Of a stretch of 11,456 bases of DNA, positions 1 through 7,503 are shown one piece after another. Each line of letters starts with the position of its first letter. Within the stretch, counting starts at the first letter, position 1. Source of the stretch: an uncultured Moraxella sp. (GTDB taxonomy: Bacteria; Pseudomonadota; Gammaproteobacteria; Pseudomonadales; Moraxellaceae). The stretch spans positions 1 to 11,456 of the forward strand of contig CAKMOY010000058.1 of NCBI GenBank assembly GCA_927911235.1, given 5' to 3'. The translations under genes and the position numbers were made by a program. Under the pieces are notes generated by a model, which worked only from the letters and a program-made list of their open reading frames with translations, had not been told where the DNA came from and searched no databases.

Positions 1-902
1 CATAGAGATTGAAAGGGAAACATAAATAACTGTGAAGAGATACTTAAAGTTACTTGATGGCTTGCCACCGCAATTTCACCCAAAGGACTGATAATCAATG
101 ACGCTAAACTAAACGCACTGACTTCAAAAAAAATAGAAAAACCAATCGGAATACCGATTTTTAATTGGCTCAGTAATTGTTGTTTTTTGGTGAACTAAAA
201 TTGACAAAAAAAACGCTGATTTTAAAATCTGCTTGTTTTGACAATGCCAAATAACCACCCAGCATTAGCACATTGAGCCACAAACACACCGCAGACGCAT
301 AGCCACACCCCGCCCCGCCCAACGCAGGCAAATTCAGCATTGGCACGCCATGAATAAAGGCGTAATTAATCGGAATATTCAACAAAAGCCCAATAATACT
401 AATCACCGTCACCACCGTTGGGTGCTTTAGGCTCTCGGTATAACAGCGTAGCGTAGTGTACAGACACACCGCAGGAAAGCCAAACGAAATGCCAAACAGA
501 TAATCTTTGGCAATGCTTTGGATATTGTCAGGCACTTTCATCACATCAAAAAAAATGGTGCAACTGATTGGCAACGCCAAAACCGACCAAACCCACCGCC
601 AACGCAAGCCACAACGATTGTTGGGTAATAAAGGCGACCTTGTCCAGTCGTTTTTGTCCAATCACTTCACCGATTAACGGCGTGGTGGACAACAAAATCC
701 CCACCGCAAGCAACATCATCGGCATCCAAAGCCCAGCCCCAATCGCCACGCCAGATAAATCCAACGCCGACACACGACCTGCCATGATGGTATCAATCAA
801 GCCTAGCCCTGATTGACAAATTTGGGTGATTAAAATGGGTAAAGTCAATAAAAAAAGTTGGGTTAAATCTTGTTTTTTGGTGGGAAGTGTAAAAATTTGC
901 AT
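1..902 (-). pseudogene. MATE family multidrug efflux transporter, 3' end outside the window, two frame breaks
   Basis: This is the N-terminal two thirds of a multi-helix MATE (NorM-like) inner-membrane exporter, a family that uses a Na+ or H+ gradient to expel drugs. The protein begins MQIFTLPTKKQDL at 902 and continues with hydrophobic helices and the family segments MAGRVSALDLSGVAIG, DYLFGISFG, LRCYTESLKHP and LLLNIPINYAF. Reading requires three frames. The first runs from 902 to an A8 run at 548-555, where HHFF should join DVMKVPDN. The second runs to about 183-188, and the third continues from KIGIPIGFSIFFE to the window edge. Removing one base at the first site and adding one at the second restores a single frame, because the first and third segments are in the same phase. 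No clear Shine-Dalgarno precedes the ATG. About 300 residues are visible of the roughly 450 usual for the family. The family call is firm. The exact orthologue is not decided, and neither is whether the breaks are real. Confidence 0.85.
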
Positions 903-916
903 AGATTCAGGGATAC

Positions 917-951
917 AATAAAAAATAATGGGCTGACAAAAGTTGCCAGCC
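917..951 (-). terminator. Rho-independent terminator after the lipoprotein gene
   Basis: On the minus strand the stem GGCTGGCAA pairs with TTGTCAGCC across a three-base loop, nine pairs including one G-U wobble. It is followed by CATTATTTTTTATTG, a T-rich tail. It lies 40 bases past the stop of the lipoprotein gene and just before the MATE gene, so the MATE gene probably has its own promoter or depends on readthrough. On the plus strand one pair becomes an A/C mismatch, so the signal points to minus-strand use. Confidence 0.75.
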
Positions 952-991
952 TAAAAAATCAAACACAGATAAATTCAATGTAACGTTAAAG

Positions 992-1873
992 TTATAAGGT
1001 TTTTTCAATCATTTGATAAGCGATTAAGTTGTTATTACTGTCAAATGCTTGAACCAAAAAGGCATAATTCACATTTGAGCCGATATTTTTTGGCGTGTAA
1101 AATGGGTTTAATGTGTTGTTAAACACACGATTTTGCACATAGCCGTTGCCCTTATTTTTGGCATTATTCACATCAATTTGGCTTACCAAAATTTTGTTGG
1201 CATTAACAGGATTTCTCCATGTCAAACTTTGTGTCAAGCCCACGCCAGTCAAACGCACGTTTAAATTACCCAATTGATAATCGGCTGGATATAAATGAAA
1301 ATCACCTTTTTGAGCAACGGTATAATTCACCGAACAACCGTCAATCCCTGATGACAAACGGTAAGGGTTGCTTGACACCACATTCACAGGGTTATAAGAA
1401 TTGGTTAAATTATAATTACCTTTCCAATGTTTGTCGGTAAATCTGCCTGTCAAAGTGCCTAAAAATGGCGATTTAAAACCCAAACGGTTTAACTCATCTT
1501 TATCCAACGTTTGCATAGGGTCAAGATTACCTTTTAACACTCCTGATAGCACTCTATCGGTGCGAATCAGCGAGTTTTCGCTTTCCATCAGATTGTTGGC
1601 TTGGCAGTCTTGTTGTTGAAAACTCATGCGAGCCGACACGCCAGACGACAGCCCGCTACTGACATTGACAAACATCGCACCGATATCCACATCATCAGCT
1701 TGCCCATCTGCCCCTGCATTTTCCACAAAATAGCCCAAATACAGCCCTGTACCGCTTTCTGGGGTGATTTGGTCAAGCCCATTTTTTAAAATATCTTCAC
1801 CATCAGAACCGCCACACGCTGTCAAAGACAACGCAAGCACCGTCATACTTACGCCATGCCACAATTTCATCAT
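992..1873 (-). CDS. Putative lipoprotein of unknown function
   Basis: This encodes a 293-residue protein with a type II signal peptide: a short KLWHG n-region, the hydrophobic VSMTVLALSL, then the lipobox L17-T18-A19-C20. C20 would be lipidated and the mature protein begins CGGSDGED, so it should be membrane-anchored on the periplasmic side or sorted to the outer membrane. Two further cysteines, C90 and C180, could form a disulfide. The rest is rich in Asn, Ser, Gly and aromatic residues, looks beta-rich, and contains no motif I recognise. Two ATG codons lie in tandem at the start. The upstream GAAAGAG is only one base from the first ATG and four from the second, so the second (1870) may be used. 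A plausible promoter lies at 1912-1940 and a strong terminator follows, so it is probably monocistronic. It is divergent from hemW. Lipoprotein status is well supported; the function is not known. Confidence 0.8.
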   Translation of the reverse strand: MMKLWHGVSMTVLALSLTACGGSDGEDILKNGLDQITPESGTGLYLGYFVENAGADGQADDVDIGAMFVNVSSGLSSGVSARMSFQQQDCQANNLMESENSLIRTDRVLSGVLKGNLDPMQTLDKDELNRLGFKSPFLGTLTGRFTDKHWKGNYNLTNSYNPVNVVSSNPYRLSSGIDGCSVNYTVAQKGDFHLYPADYQLGNLNVRLTGVGLTQSLTWRNPVNANKILVSQIDVNNAKNKGNGYVQNRVFNNTLNPFYTPKNIGSNVNYAFLVQAFDSNNNLIAYQMIEKTL

Positions 1874-1911
1874 ACTCTTTCAATTTAAAATTAAGCAAAA
1901 AAGTGCCGTCT

Positions 1912-1940
1912 ATGCTACCATTATCCACCAAAAATTTCAA
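1912..1940 (-). promoter_or_regulatory. Candidate sigma70 promoter for the lipoprotein gene
   Basis: On the minus strand TTGAAA (1940-1935) and TAGCAT (1917-1912) are separated by 17 bases. They match the consensus hexamers at 5/6 and 4/6 positions. The site lies about 40 bases before the lipoprotein start, inside the divergent region shared with hemW. It was found by eye only. Confidence 0.4.
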
Positions 1941-1974
1941 TTTAACAAATCTTTATTTTATTGATAAAAAAATT

Positions 1975-3120
1975 ATGTCCCATTTCTCGCCTTTAGATAT
2001 CAACAAAATTCCGCTATCTTTGTACATTCATATTCCTTGGTGTGTCAAAAAATGTCCATACTGCGATTTTAATTCGCATGAAATCAAGCAAACGCCTGAG
2101 TTTGACGATTATGTCAAAGCCATGATAAACGATTTAAAAAACCAACTTAAGTTTGTCAAAAATCGTGAAATTGGCTCAATTTTTATCGGTGGTGGCACGC
2201 CATCATTATTGCCAATAAAAAATTATCAAGATTTATTCAGTCAAATCAAAGAGTTGTTAAATCTATCAAACACTTGCGAAATCACGATGGAAGCCAACCC
2301 TGCCACGGTGGAACACGCCCCTTTTGAGCAATATTTAAACGTGGGGATTAATCGGCTATCGCTGGGCGTGCAAAGTTTTGATGACAAAAAACTGCAAGCT
2401 TTGGGACGTATTCACAACCAACAACACGCCATTAACGCCATTACCAACGCCAAAAAAGCAGGCTTTACTAGGCTTAACACCGATTTTATGCACGGCTTAC
2501 CAAACCAAACGATCGCTGAAGCGATTGCTGATTTACAACAAGCGATAGATTTGGGCGTGTCGCATATTTCTTGGTATCAGCTAACCATTGAGCCGAACAC
2601 GGTTTTTTATCGTAACACGCCTGTATTGCCTGATGACGATGTGTTAAATGATATTTTTGAAATCGGCAGTGATTTTTTACAAAAAAATGCGTTTACACAA
2701 TACGAAGTGTCCGCTTGGACAAATCGCAACAACCCACAACCGAGCCAACATAATTTGAATTATTGGCAATTTGGCGATTATTTGGCGATTGGTGCTGGGG
2801 CTCATGGCAAAGTTAGCACCGAAGAAGACGGCATTTTTCGCTTTAGCAAATCTCGCCTGCCAAAAGATTATTTGGCAAATCAATCTGCCATCGGTTGGCA
2901 AAAAATCGCTGATAATGCCTTGCCGTTTGAGTTTATGATGAATGCGTTACGCCTAAAAAATGGTGTACCAAAATCGCTTTGGCAACAGCGGACAGGGCTT
3001 GATTTTGCAGTTGTTGAGCCGATTTTACAGCATTTACAACAACGTGGCTTGGTAGAGATTGACAACTATATTCGCTGTAGTGATACGGGTTTTTTATTTT
3101 TTAAATCAAGTGTTAAGTGA
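1975..3120 (+). CDS. hemW: HemW, radical SAM heme chaperone (coproporphyrinogen III oxidase-like)
   Basis: This encodes a 381-residue radical-SAM protein of the HemW family. The family was long annotated as oxygen-independent coproporphyrinogen oxidase but is now regarded as a heme-binding chaperone that delivers heme to respiratory proteins. Visible features, in order: IPWC(23)VKKC(27)PYC(30)DFNSH, the CX3CX2C ligands of the [4Fe-4S] cluster followed by the DFNSH signature; GGGTPS near 72-77 (SAM binding); MEANPATVE; LSLGVQSF; DFMHGLP; SWYQLTIEPNT; and HNLNYWQFGDYLAIGAGAHG, which contains the HNxxYW motif typical of HemW. The length fits the family. An in-frame ATG at 1903 would add 24 residues that lie in promoter-like AT-rich DNA and do not resemble the family N-terminus, so ATG 1975 is preferred, although neither start has a clear ribosome binding site. 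It is followed by cysE on the same strand after 92 bases. Confidence 0.93.
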   Translation: MSHFSPLDINKIPLSLYIHIPWCVKKCPYCDFNSHEIKQTPEFDDYVKAMINDLKNQLKFVKNREIGSIFIGGGTPSLLPIKNYQDLFSQIKELLNLSNTCEITMEANPATVEHAPFEQYLNVGINRLSLGVQSFDDKKLQALGRIHNQQHAINAITNAKKAGFTRLNTDFMHGLPNQTIAEAIADLQQAIDLGVSHISWYQLTIEPNTVFYRNTPVLPDDDVLNDIFEIGSDFLQKNAFTQYEVSAWTNRNNPQPSQHNLNYWQFGDYLAIGAGAHGKVSTEEDGIFRFSKSRLPKDYLANQSAIGWQKIADNALPFEFMMNALRLKNGVPKSLWQQRTGLDFAVVEPILQHLQQRGLVEIDNYIRCSDTGFLFFKSSVK

Positions 3121-3164
3121 GTTTTTGTTTGATGAATAAAAACATTTCGGATAATGCAAATTTG

Positions 3165-3173
3165 TGCTAAAAT
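3165..3173 (+). promoter_or_regulatory. Candidate extended -10 promoter of cysE
   Basis: TGCTAAAAT matches an extended -10 element (TGn followed by TAAAAT, 5/6 to consensus). It sits 39 bases before the cysE ATG, with no good -35 hexamer, which extended -10 promoters do not strictly need. It suggests cysE can be transcribed separately from hemW. Confidence 0.4.
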
Positions 3174-3212
3174 TTTCAACAATTTTACTTAAAAAAATAA
3201 GAGAAAAAAAAT

Positions 3213-4151
3213 ATGTTTTCACCCATCAAAAAAATCAATGCGACCATCAAAGCCATTCGCCAAGAAATCAAAGAAGATGTACAAGCAGTGTTTGAGCGTG
3301 ACCCCGCCGCTCGTAACACCACCGAAGTGTTATTGACTTATCCCGGGATTCACGCCATTATTTTGCACCGCCTTGCCCATCAGATTTGGCAAGCCGACCA
3401 AAAAGGCATGGCTCGATTTATTTCGTTTGGCAACCGTTTTTTGACAGGCATTGAAATCCACCCTGCTGCCAAAATCGGCAGACGCTTTTTTATTGACCAC
3501 GGCATGGGCGTGGTGATTGGCGAAACTGCCGAAATCGGCAATGATGTAACGCTTTATCATGGCGTAACGTTGGGCGGCGTGTCCTTAAACGAAGGCAAAC
3601 GCCACCCAACGCTCGCTGATGGCGTGGTGGTCGGTGCTGGGGCAAAGGTGTTGGGCGGTTTTACAGTCGGAAAATATGCCAAAATTGGCTCAAATGCGGT
3701 GGTCGTCAAAGAAGTACCTGAAGGGGCAACGATGGTCGGCAGTGCGGCAAGGCTCATTCATGATAAAGCATTGGCAGAAAAAGTAGGGCTTGACAGCTTG
3801 GCAAATAACAGTGCGGTGCAACCACAAAATCAATCAAGCGAAAAAACCAGCATAAAAACAAGCGAACAAGACAAACAACCTTGTGCAGAAAACTCTAACC
3901 AAAATCCGACGCTAAAACAATTAGAAAAAGAATTTCACCAATACGGCATTGACCCAAATAGCCAAGACCCTGTGGCTTTGACCTTTTTAAAAATGTTGGA
4001 GCATATCCGCCAATCAGAAGCTCGCCTTGATGAATTGCAAAATGCGATTTGCCGACTTGACCCAACCTTTTGCAAAAAAGATTATCCAAAATTGCAAGCC
4101 CAAGATTTGGACGCAATCGACCCACAATTATTAAAAGGTGATAAAGTTTGA
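3213..4151 (+). CDS. cysE: Serine O-acetyltransferase CysE
   Basis: This cytoplasmic enzyme makes O-acetylserine from serine and acetyl-CoA, the first step of cysteine synthesis. The 312-residue protein opens with a helical domain ([30 protein letters not shown]), then a left-handed beta-helix of hexapeptide repeats from about 80 to 190: [51 protein letters not shown]96 of IDHG is the expected catalytic histidine. The partner acid that is Asp in E. coli CysE is Glu81 here, as I recall for the B. subtilis/Pseudomonas-type subfamily. A Q/S/N/K-rich linker of about 45 residues follows. It leads to a helical tail ([21 protein letters not shown], then [15 protein letters not shown]) that resembles the tail of Pseudomonas CysE. 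The last residue is Val, not the Ile that docks into CysK in the classical complex. AAGAG at 3199-3203, nine bases before ATG, supports the start. Confidence 0.95.
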   Translation: MFSPIKKINATIKAIRQEIKEDVQAVFERDPAARNTTEVLLTYPGIHAIILHRLAHQIWQADQKGMARFISFGNRFLTGIEIHPAAKIGRRFFIDHGMGVVIGETAEIGNDVTLYHGVTLGGVSLNEGKRHPTLADGVVVGAGAKVLGGFTVGKYAKIGSNAVVVKEVPEGATMVGSAARLIHDKALAEKVGLDSLANNSAVQPQNQSSEKTSIKTSEQDKQPCAENSNQNPTLKQLEKEFHQYGIDPNSQDPVALTFLKMLEHIRQSEARLDELQNAICRLDPTFCKKDYPKLQAQDLDAIDPQLLKGDKV

Positions 4152-4162
4152 TAAAATTTTGG

Positions 4163-5629
4163 TTAATAAGCCTGAATATTATGCGGTGTATCTAACTGGT
4201 AAAAAATAGGGCGTGGTTGTTGTAACACGCTTTGCAATACCTGTTCTTCCCAGTCTTTTTCACTGCTTGTTAGAATTTCGTCTGCTTTGACACCAACGCC
4301 ATCAATTTTTTCGCCTTTGCCTGAATAATAATGGGCGACTGTCAATTTGACCGCTTCGTTGTCATTAATCGGCACGATACTTTGGATTGAGCCTTTGCCA
4401 TAGCTGGTTTCGCCATAGATTTTGGCACGGTTATTTTCTTTTAAACTGCTTGCTAACACTTCTGCCGCTGACGCAGAATAACGATTTTGAATGACGGCAA
4501 GCGGTACATTTGGCAGGCGTGAATGGGCATAGGTTTGCATGATTTCTTGTAAACCTTGACGGTTTTTGACTTGTACCAAAGTTTTTTTGCTCATAAACAG
4601 ACTTGCCACATCATTGGCAGATGATAGCACGCCCCCGGGATTGTTGCGTAAGTCCAAAATAATGGCGTTAAACGGCTGATTGAGTGCCGAAATCGCTGTC
4701 AAAATCTGCTGTTGTGTGTTGTTTTGAAACACAGGAATTTGCACAATCGCCACGCCTTTTTCTATTTTGGCTTGGATTGATTGTTGTTCTACAAGGCTAC
4801 GTTGTACGGTGATTGTTTGTTTGCGTCTGCCTTTGTCCGACACGGTTAATTTTAGTTGCGTCCCTGCAATACCTGATAAAAGTTGATTAATATCTTGTTG
4901 GGTTTGTTCTTCGTTGAGTTTGTTGTCGTTAATTTGGTGCAGATAATAACCTATTTGCACGCCTTGTTGGGCGGCTGGCGAGTTGGCAATCACTTCATCA
5001 AATACCCACATTCGCTCGCTTGGGTGAAAGCTGACTTGCACGCCAATGCTACCGATATCGCCTTCGGTAAACAAACGCAAATTTTCAAAGGCTTCGCTGT
5101 CCAAATACTCCGAATACGGGTCTAAACTGGTTAAAGCCCCAGAAATCGCATTGGCAAACAACTGCTCATCATCAACATTTTCTACATATTCTTGGCGAAT
5201 AATGTCAATCGTTTTGACAAATTTGGCGACCGTTGTCGGTGAAATCGCCCCCAAAGGTACGTTAAGCGTCTGTCCGATATCAGGATTTTCTTCGGCTAAT
5301 TTATCCAAATTCACATTTGTGGCGGGCGTTTGCGTATCGGCTGGCGGTGTTAATGCGTTGTCGCCCTCGGCAATCGGCACGCCATCAGGGATTGGATAGC
5401 CGTCTGGAATATCCACCTCGCCCACATCATCAACGCCCATATCGGTCGGTGCTGTTTGTGGTATGTCCGTTGGCGTTTGGTTAATGCTTTGGATTGGCAC
5501 AGCTATGTTTGGATTGGCGGATACCATCGCTTGGGTTAGTTCTGGATTTAATTTGACTAATTTTTGGCTCGGTTCGTTTGCCACTGCCGTTTGTCCCAAA
5601 AATGCAGAAACCGACAAAATTAAAACCAT
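4163..5629 (-). CDS. ctpA: S41 family C-terminal processing peptidase (CtpA-like), 5' end out of frame
   Basis: This is a periplasmic serine protease of the Tsp/Ctp family, which trims the C-termini of envelope proteins and in relatives controls peptidoglycan hydrolases. In the 488 residues shown: the remnant signal segment VLILSVSAFLGQTAVA, a Pro/Asp/Thr-rich stretch (about 50-110), a helical region (about 130-180, DPYSEYLD), a PDZ domain (about 188-265, GSIGVQVS), LDLRNNPGGVL at 326-335, and the catalytic NRYS-A-S387-A-A-E with K412 of YGKGSIQ. The S-to-K spacing of 25 equals that of E. coli Tsp. The ATG at 5629 has no ribosome binding site and leaves the signal peptide without a charged start. 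The same frame continues open upstream with KRKIKTFEK, and a well-placed ATG with GGAG lies at 5697 but one base out of frame. A one-base loss near 5666-5690 is therefore likely. The gene converges with cysE, with an 11-base gap. Confidence 0.9.
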   Translation of the reverse strand: MVLILSVSAFLGQTAVANEPSQKLVKLNPELTQAMVSANPNIAVPIQSINQTPTDIPQTAPTDMGVDDVGEVDIPDGYPIPDGVPIAEGDNALTPPADTQTPATNVNLDKLAEENPDIGQTLNVPLGAISPTTVAKFVKTIDIIRQEYVENVDDEQLFANAISGALTSLDPYSEYLDSEAFENLRLFTEGDIGSIGVQVSFHPSERMWVFDEVIANSPAAQQGVQIGYYLHQINDNKLNEEQTQQDINQLLSGIAGTQLKLTVSDKGRRKQTITVQRSLVEQQSIQAKIEKGVAIVQIPVFQNNTQQQILTAISALNQPFNAIILDLRNNPGGVLSSANDVASLFMSKKTLVQVKNRQGLQEIMQTYAHSRLPNVPLAVIQNRYSASAAEVLASSLKENNRAKIYGETSYGKGSIQSIVPINDNEAVKLTVAHYYSGKGEKIDGVGVKADEILTSSEKDWEEQVLQSVLQQPRPIFYQLDTPHNIQAY

Positions 5630-5697
5630 TGATTTTTCAAAGGTTTTAATCTTGCGTTTGATTGAAAAATTTTTGGTTGTACAAAAAAATTTGTCAT
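5630..5697 (-). other. Probable true 5' end of the S41 protease gene, displaced by a one-base frame break
   Basis: From ATG 5697 the reading is MTNFFVQPK and then runs out of frame to a stop after 25 codons. The protease frame over the same DNA reads NFSIKRKIKTFEKSMVLIL, an ideal positively charged signal-peptide start. Adding one base in the A5T5 stretch (5664-5673) or the A7 run (5683-5689) would join them into a protein of about 511 residues. The break lies at the very start of the gene. Confidence 0.6.
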
Positions 5698-5700
5698 GGA

Positions 5701-5706
5701 TTCTCC
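5701..5706 (-). promoter_or_regulatory. Shine-Dalgarno GGAGAA that fixes the S41 protease start at 5697
   Basis: GGAG ends five bases before ATG 5697 on the minus strand. The annotated in-frame ATG at 5629 has no comparable site, so this decides in favour of the upstream start. Confidence 0.65.
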
Positions 5707-5720
5707 ATTTGGGTGGTTTT

Positions 5721-5750
5721 AATAAACAGTTTTAACAAACGGTTTATCAA
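5721..5750 (-). promoter_or_regulatory. Candidate promoter of the S41 protease gene
   Basis: TTGATA (5750-5745) and TTTATT (5726-5721) are spaced 18 bases apart on the minus strand. They match the sigma70 hexamers at 5/6 and 4/6, and lie about 25 bases before ATG 5697. Found by eye; modest support. Confidence 0.35.
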
Positions 5751-5754
5751 TAGC

Positions 5755-5775
5755 GGGTTAAAAACTTATTAACCC
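5755..5775. repeat. Inverted repeat GGGTTAA...TTAACCC in the gpmI-protease gap
   Basis: A perfect 7-base inverted repeat with a 7-base loop lies between gpmI and the protease gene. On the minus strand it is preceded by TGTAGGGTGGG, so the whole reads like the GTAGGGTGGGTTA-type short dispersed palindromes seen in many bacteria. There is no T-tract after it, so a terminator role is unproven. A smaller inverted repeat (ATGATT/AATCAT) lies at 5786-5799. Confidence 0.45.
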
Positions 5776-5808
5776 ACCCTACAAAATGATTGAAATCATC
5801 GTCTATAA

Positions 5809-7406
5809 CTATGCGTTTTGCAATAAAGTTTCGCCTGTCATTTCAACAGGTTGTGGCAAGCCCATCAATGCCAAAATGGTCGGTGCGATGTCCGATAATT
5901 TACCATTATCACGCACTTTGACTTTGTTTGGGTCTGCCGTTTGGCTAATATAAATCAACGGCACAAGCTCGGTGGTGTGTTGGGTATGCACCTGTCCGCT
6001 GTCGTAGTCCATCATCTGCTCGCAGTTGCCGTGGTCGGCAGTAATTAATAAATGTCCATTATTAGCAAGGACAGTATCGGCGATTTTTTGTACGCAGGTG
6101 TCTAGCGTTTCTACCGCTTTGACCGCCGCCGAAAACACGCCTGTATGCCCCACCATATCACCGTTGGCATAATTGACAACCAACACATCATACTCACCAG
6201 AATTGATGGCTTGTTCAAGTTTTTCAGTAACTTCAAAGGCACTCATCTCTGGTTGTAGATCATAAGTCGCAACTTTTGGTGAGTTTACCAAAATTCGGGT
6301 TTCGCCATGGTATTCGGCTTCTCGTCCACCACTAAAGAAAAAGGTAACGTGAGCGTATTTTTCGGTTTCGGCAATGCGAAGTTGGGTTTTGTGGTGATTT
6401 TGTAAATATTCGCCCAACGTATTGGTAAGTTCGGTTGGCAAAAAGGCGATTTTTGTCAAGTCATTATTTTGCAAATCGTCCGAATATTTGGTAAGCATGA
6501 CAAAACGGCTAATTTTTGGCACAGCCATTCTTTCAAAGCCACTAAAATCTGTTTCAACGATAGCTTGACTAATCTCTCTGGCTCTGTCCGCACGAAAGTT
6601 CATAAAAATCACGCTATCATTGTCATGAATTTTGCCAAAATCCGCTGATTTGTCAGCATGAATAATCGCCGTTGCTTTGACAAATTCATCCGTTTCGTCC
6701 TGTGCATAGGCTTGGTTAATACCATCAAGGACGCTGGTTGCGGTGCGTTCGGCTTTTGCTAAGGTTAATAAATCGTAGGCTTGTTGCACACGTTCCCAAC
6801 GTTTGTCCCTATCCATCGCATAGTAGCGACCGATGAGACTTACCACATAGGCGTTGCCCTTGTATTTTTTATTTAGTTTTTCTAAATTATTTTGAAAATT
6901 TGTTAAATAATTATCGGCACTTTTTGGTGGTGTGTCTCGTCCGTCCAAAAAGGCATGAACCAAAACATTGTCCGCTCCTTGTTGCAAGGCAAGTTCACAC
7001 ATGGCAAGCATATGATCAATGTGTGAATGTACGCCACCGTCTGACAATAGCCCCATGATATGCACGTTGGCGTTGTTTTGTTTGGCAAGTTGCACCGCTT
7101 CGGTCAAAACAGCATTGTCAAAAAAGGTTTTTTCACGGATTTCTTTGTGAATACGGGTAGAATCTTGGTACAAAATCCGCCCTGCCCCCAAGTTCATGTG
7201 TCCCACTTCCGAGTTACCAAATTGACCGTCAGGCAAGCCAACATCTTCGCCAGAACCCGAAATCAAGCCATGCGGATAGGTTTGATAAATTTGTCCAAAT
7301 TTGGCGTGTTCGCTTGGGCGATGGCGTTGTCTTTTGGGTCTTCACGATGTCCAAAACCGTCCAAAATCATCAACACATGGGGAATTTTTTTGACATTGTC
7401 AGTCAT
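5809..7406 (-). pseudogene. gpmI: 2,3-bisphosphoglycerate-independent phosphoglycerate mutase, broken by one frame shift as read
   Basis: GpmI interconverts 3- and 2-phosphoglycerate in glycolysis and gluconeogenesis, using two metal ions and a serine nucleophile. The first frame gives MTDNVKKIPHVLMILDGFG (D16, a metal ligand) to NTPNLDKF and then hits TGA at 7263-7265. The second frame gives [32 protein letters not shown] (nucleophile Ser about 66 in joined numbering), [44 protein letters not shown] (metal site) and the C-terminal [11 protein letters not shown]. One extra base in AAATTT at 7287-7292 joins them cleanly into about 532 residues, close to the usual length of about 515. Apart from this the gene looks fully functional. 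The start is fixed by GGAG six bases upstream. It follows pyrC' by 97 bases and precedes the S41 protease. The product is certain; whether the break is real is not. Confidence 0.93.
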
Positions 7407-7412
7407 ATTTTG

Positions 7413-7417
7413 CTCCA
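7413..7417 (-). promoter_or_regulatory. Shine-Dalgarno TGGAG that fixes the gpmI start at 7406
   Basis: TGGAG lies six bases before ATG 7406 on the minus strand. It supports this start, and MTDNVKKIPHVLMILDG matches the family N-terminus. The same frame is open further upstream to 7550 but overlaps pyrC' and has no family resemblance. Confidence 0.7.
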
Positions 7418-7503
7418 AATTGATAAAAACTTTTTTTCGTATATTAACATAAATGATAACAACAATCGTTATATTTAGCAAAAAAATTGCCAAATGCACC
7501 CAA

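Noticed and set aside
568..816. Plus-strand open frame opposite the MATE gene
   Set aside because: Shadow of the efflux coding sequence, without start signals or recognisable protein features.
1903..1974. Longer hemW start at ATG 1903
   Set aside because: The extra 24 residues overlap the divergent promoter region and do not resemble HemW N-termini.
3121..3143. GTTTTT/AAAAAC inverted repeat after hemW as a terminator
   Set aside because: Almost entirely A/T pairs with a long loop and no T-tract; too weak to call.
7463..7490. Hairpin TTTGGCAA/TTGCTAAA between pyrC' and gpmI as a terminator
   Set aside because: The stem is AT-rich with a G-U pair and all the T residues are in the loop; no T-tract follows on the minus strand.
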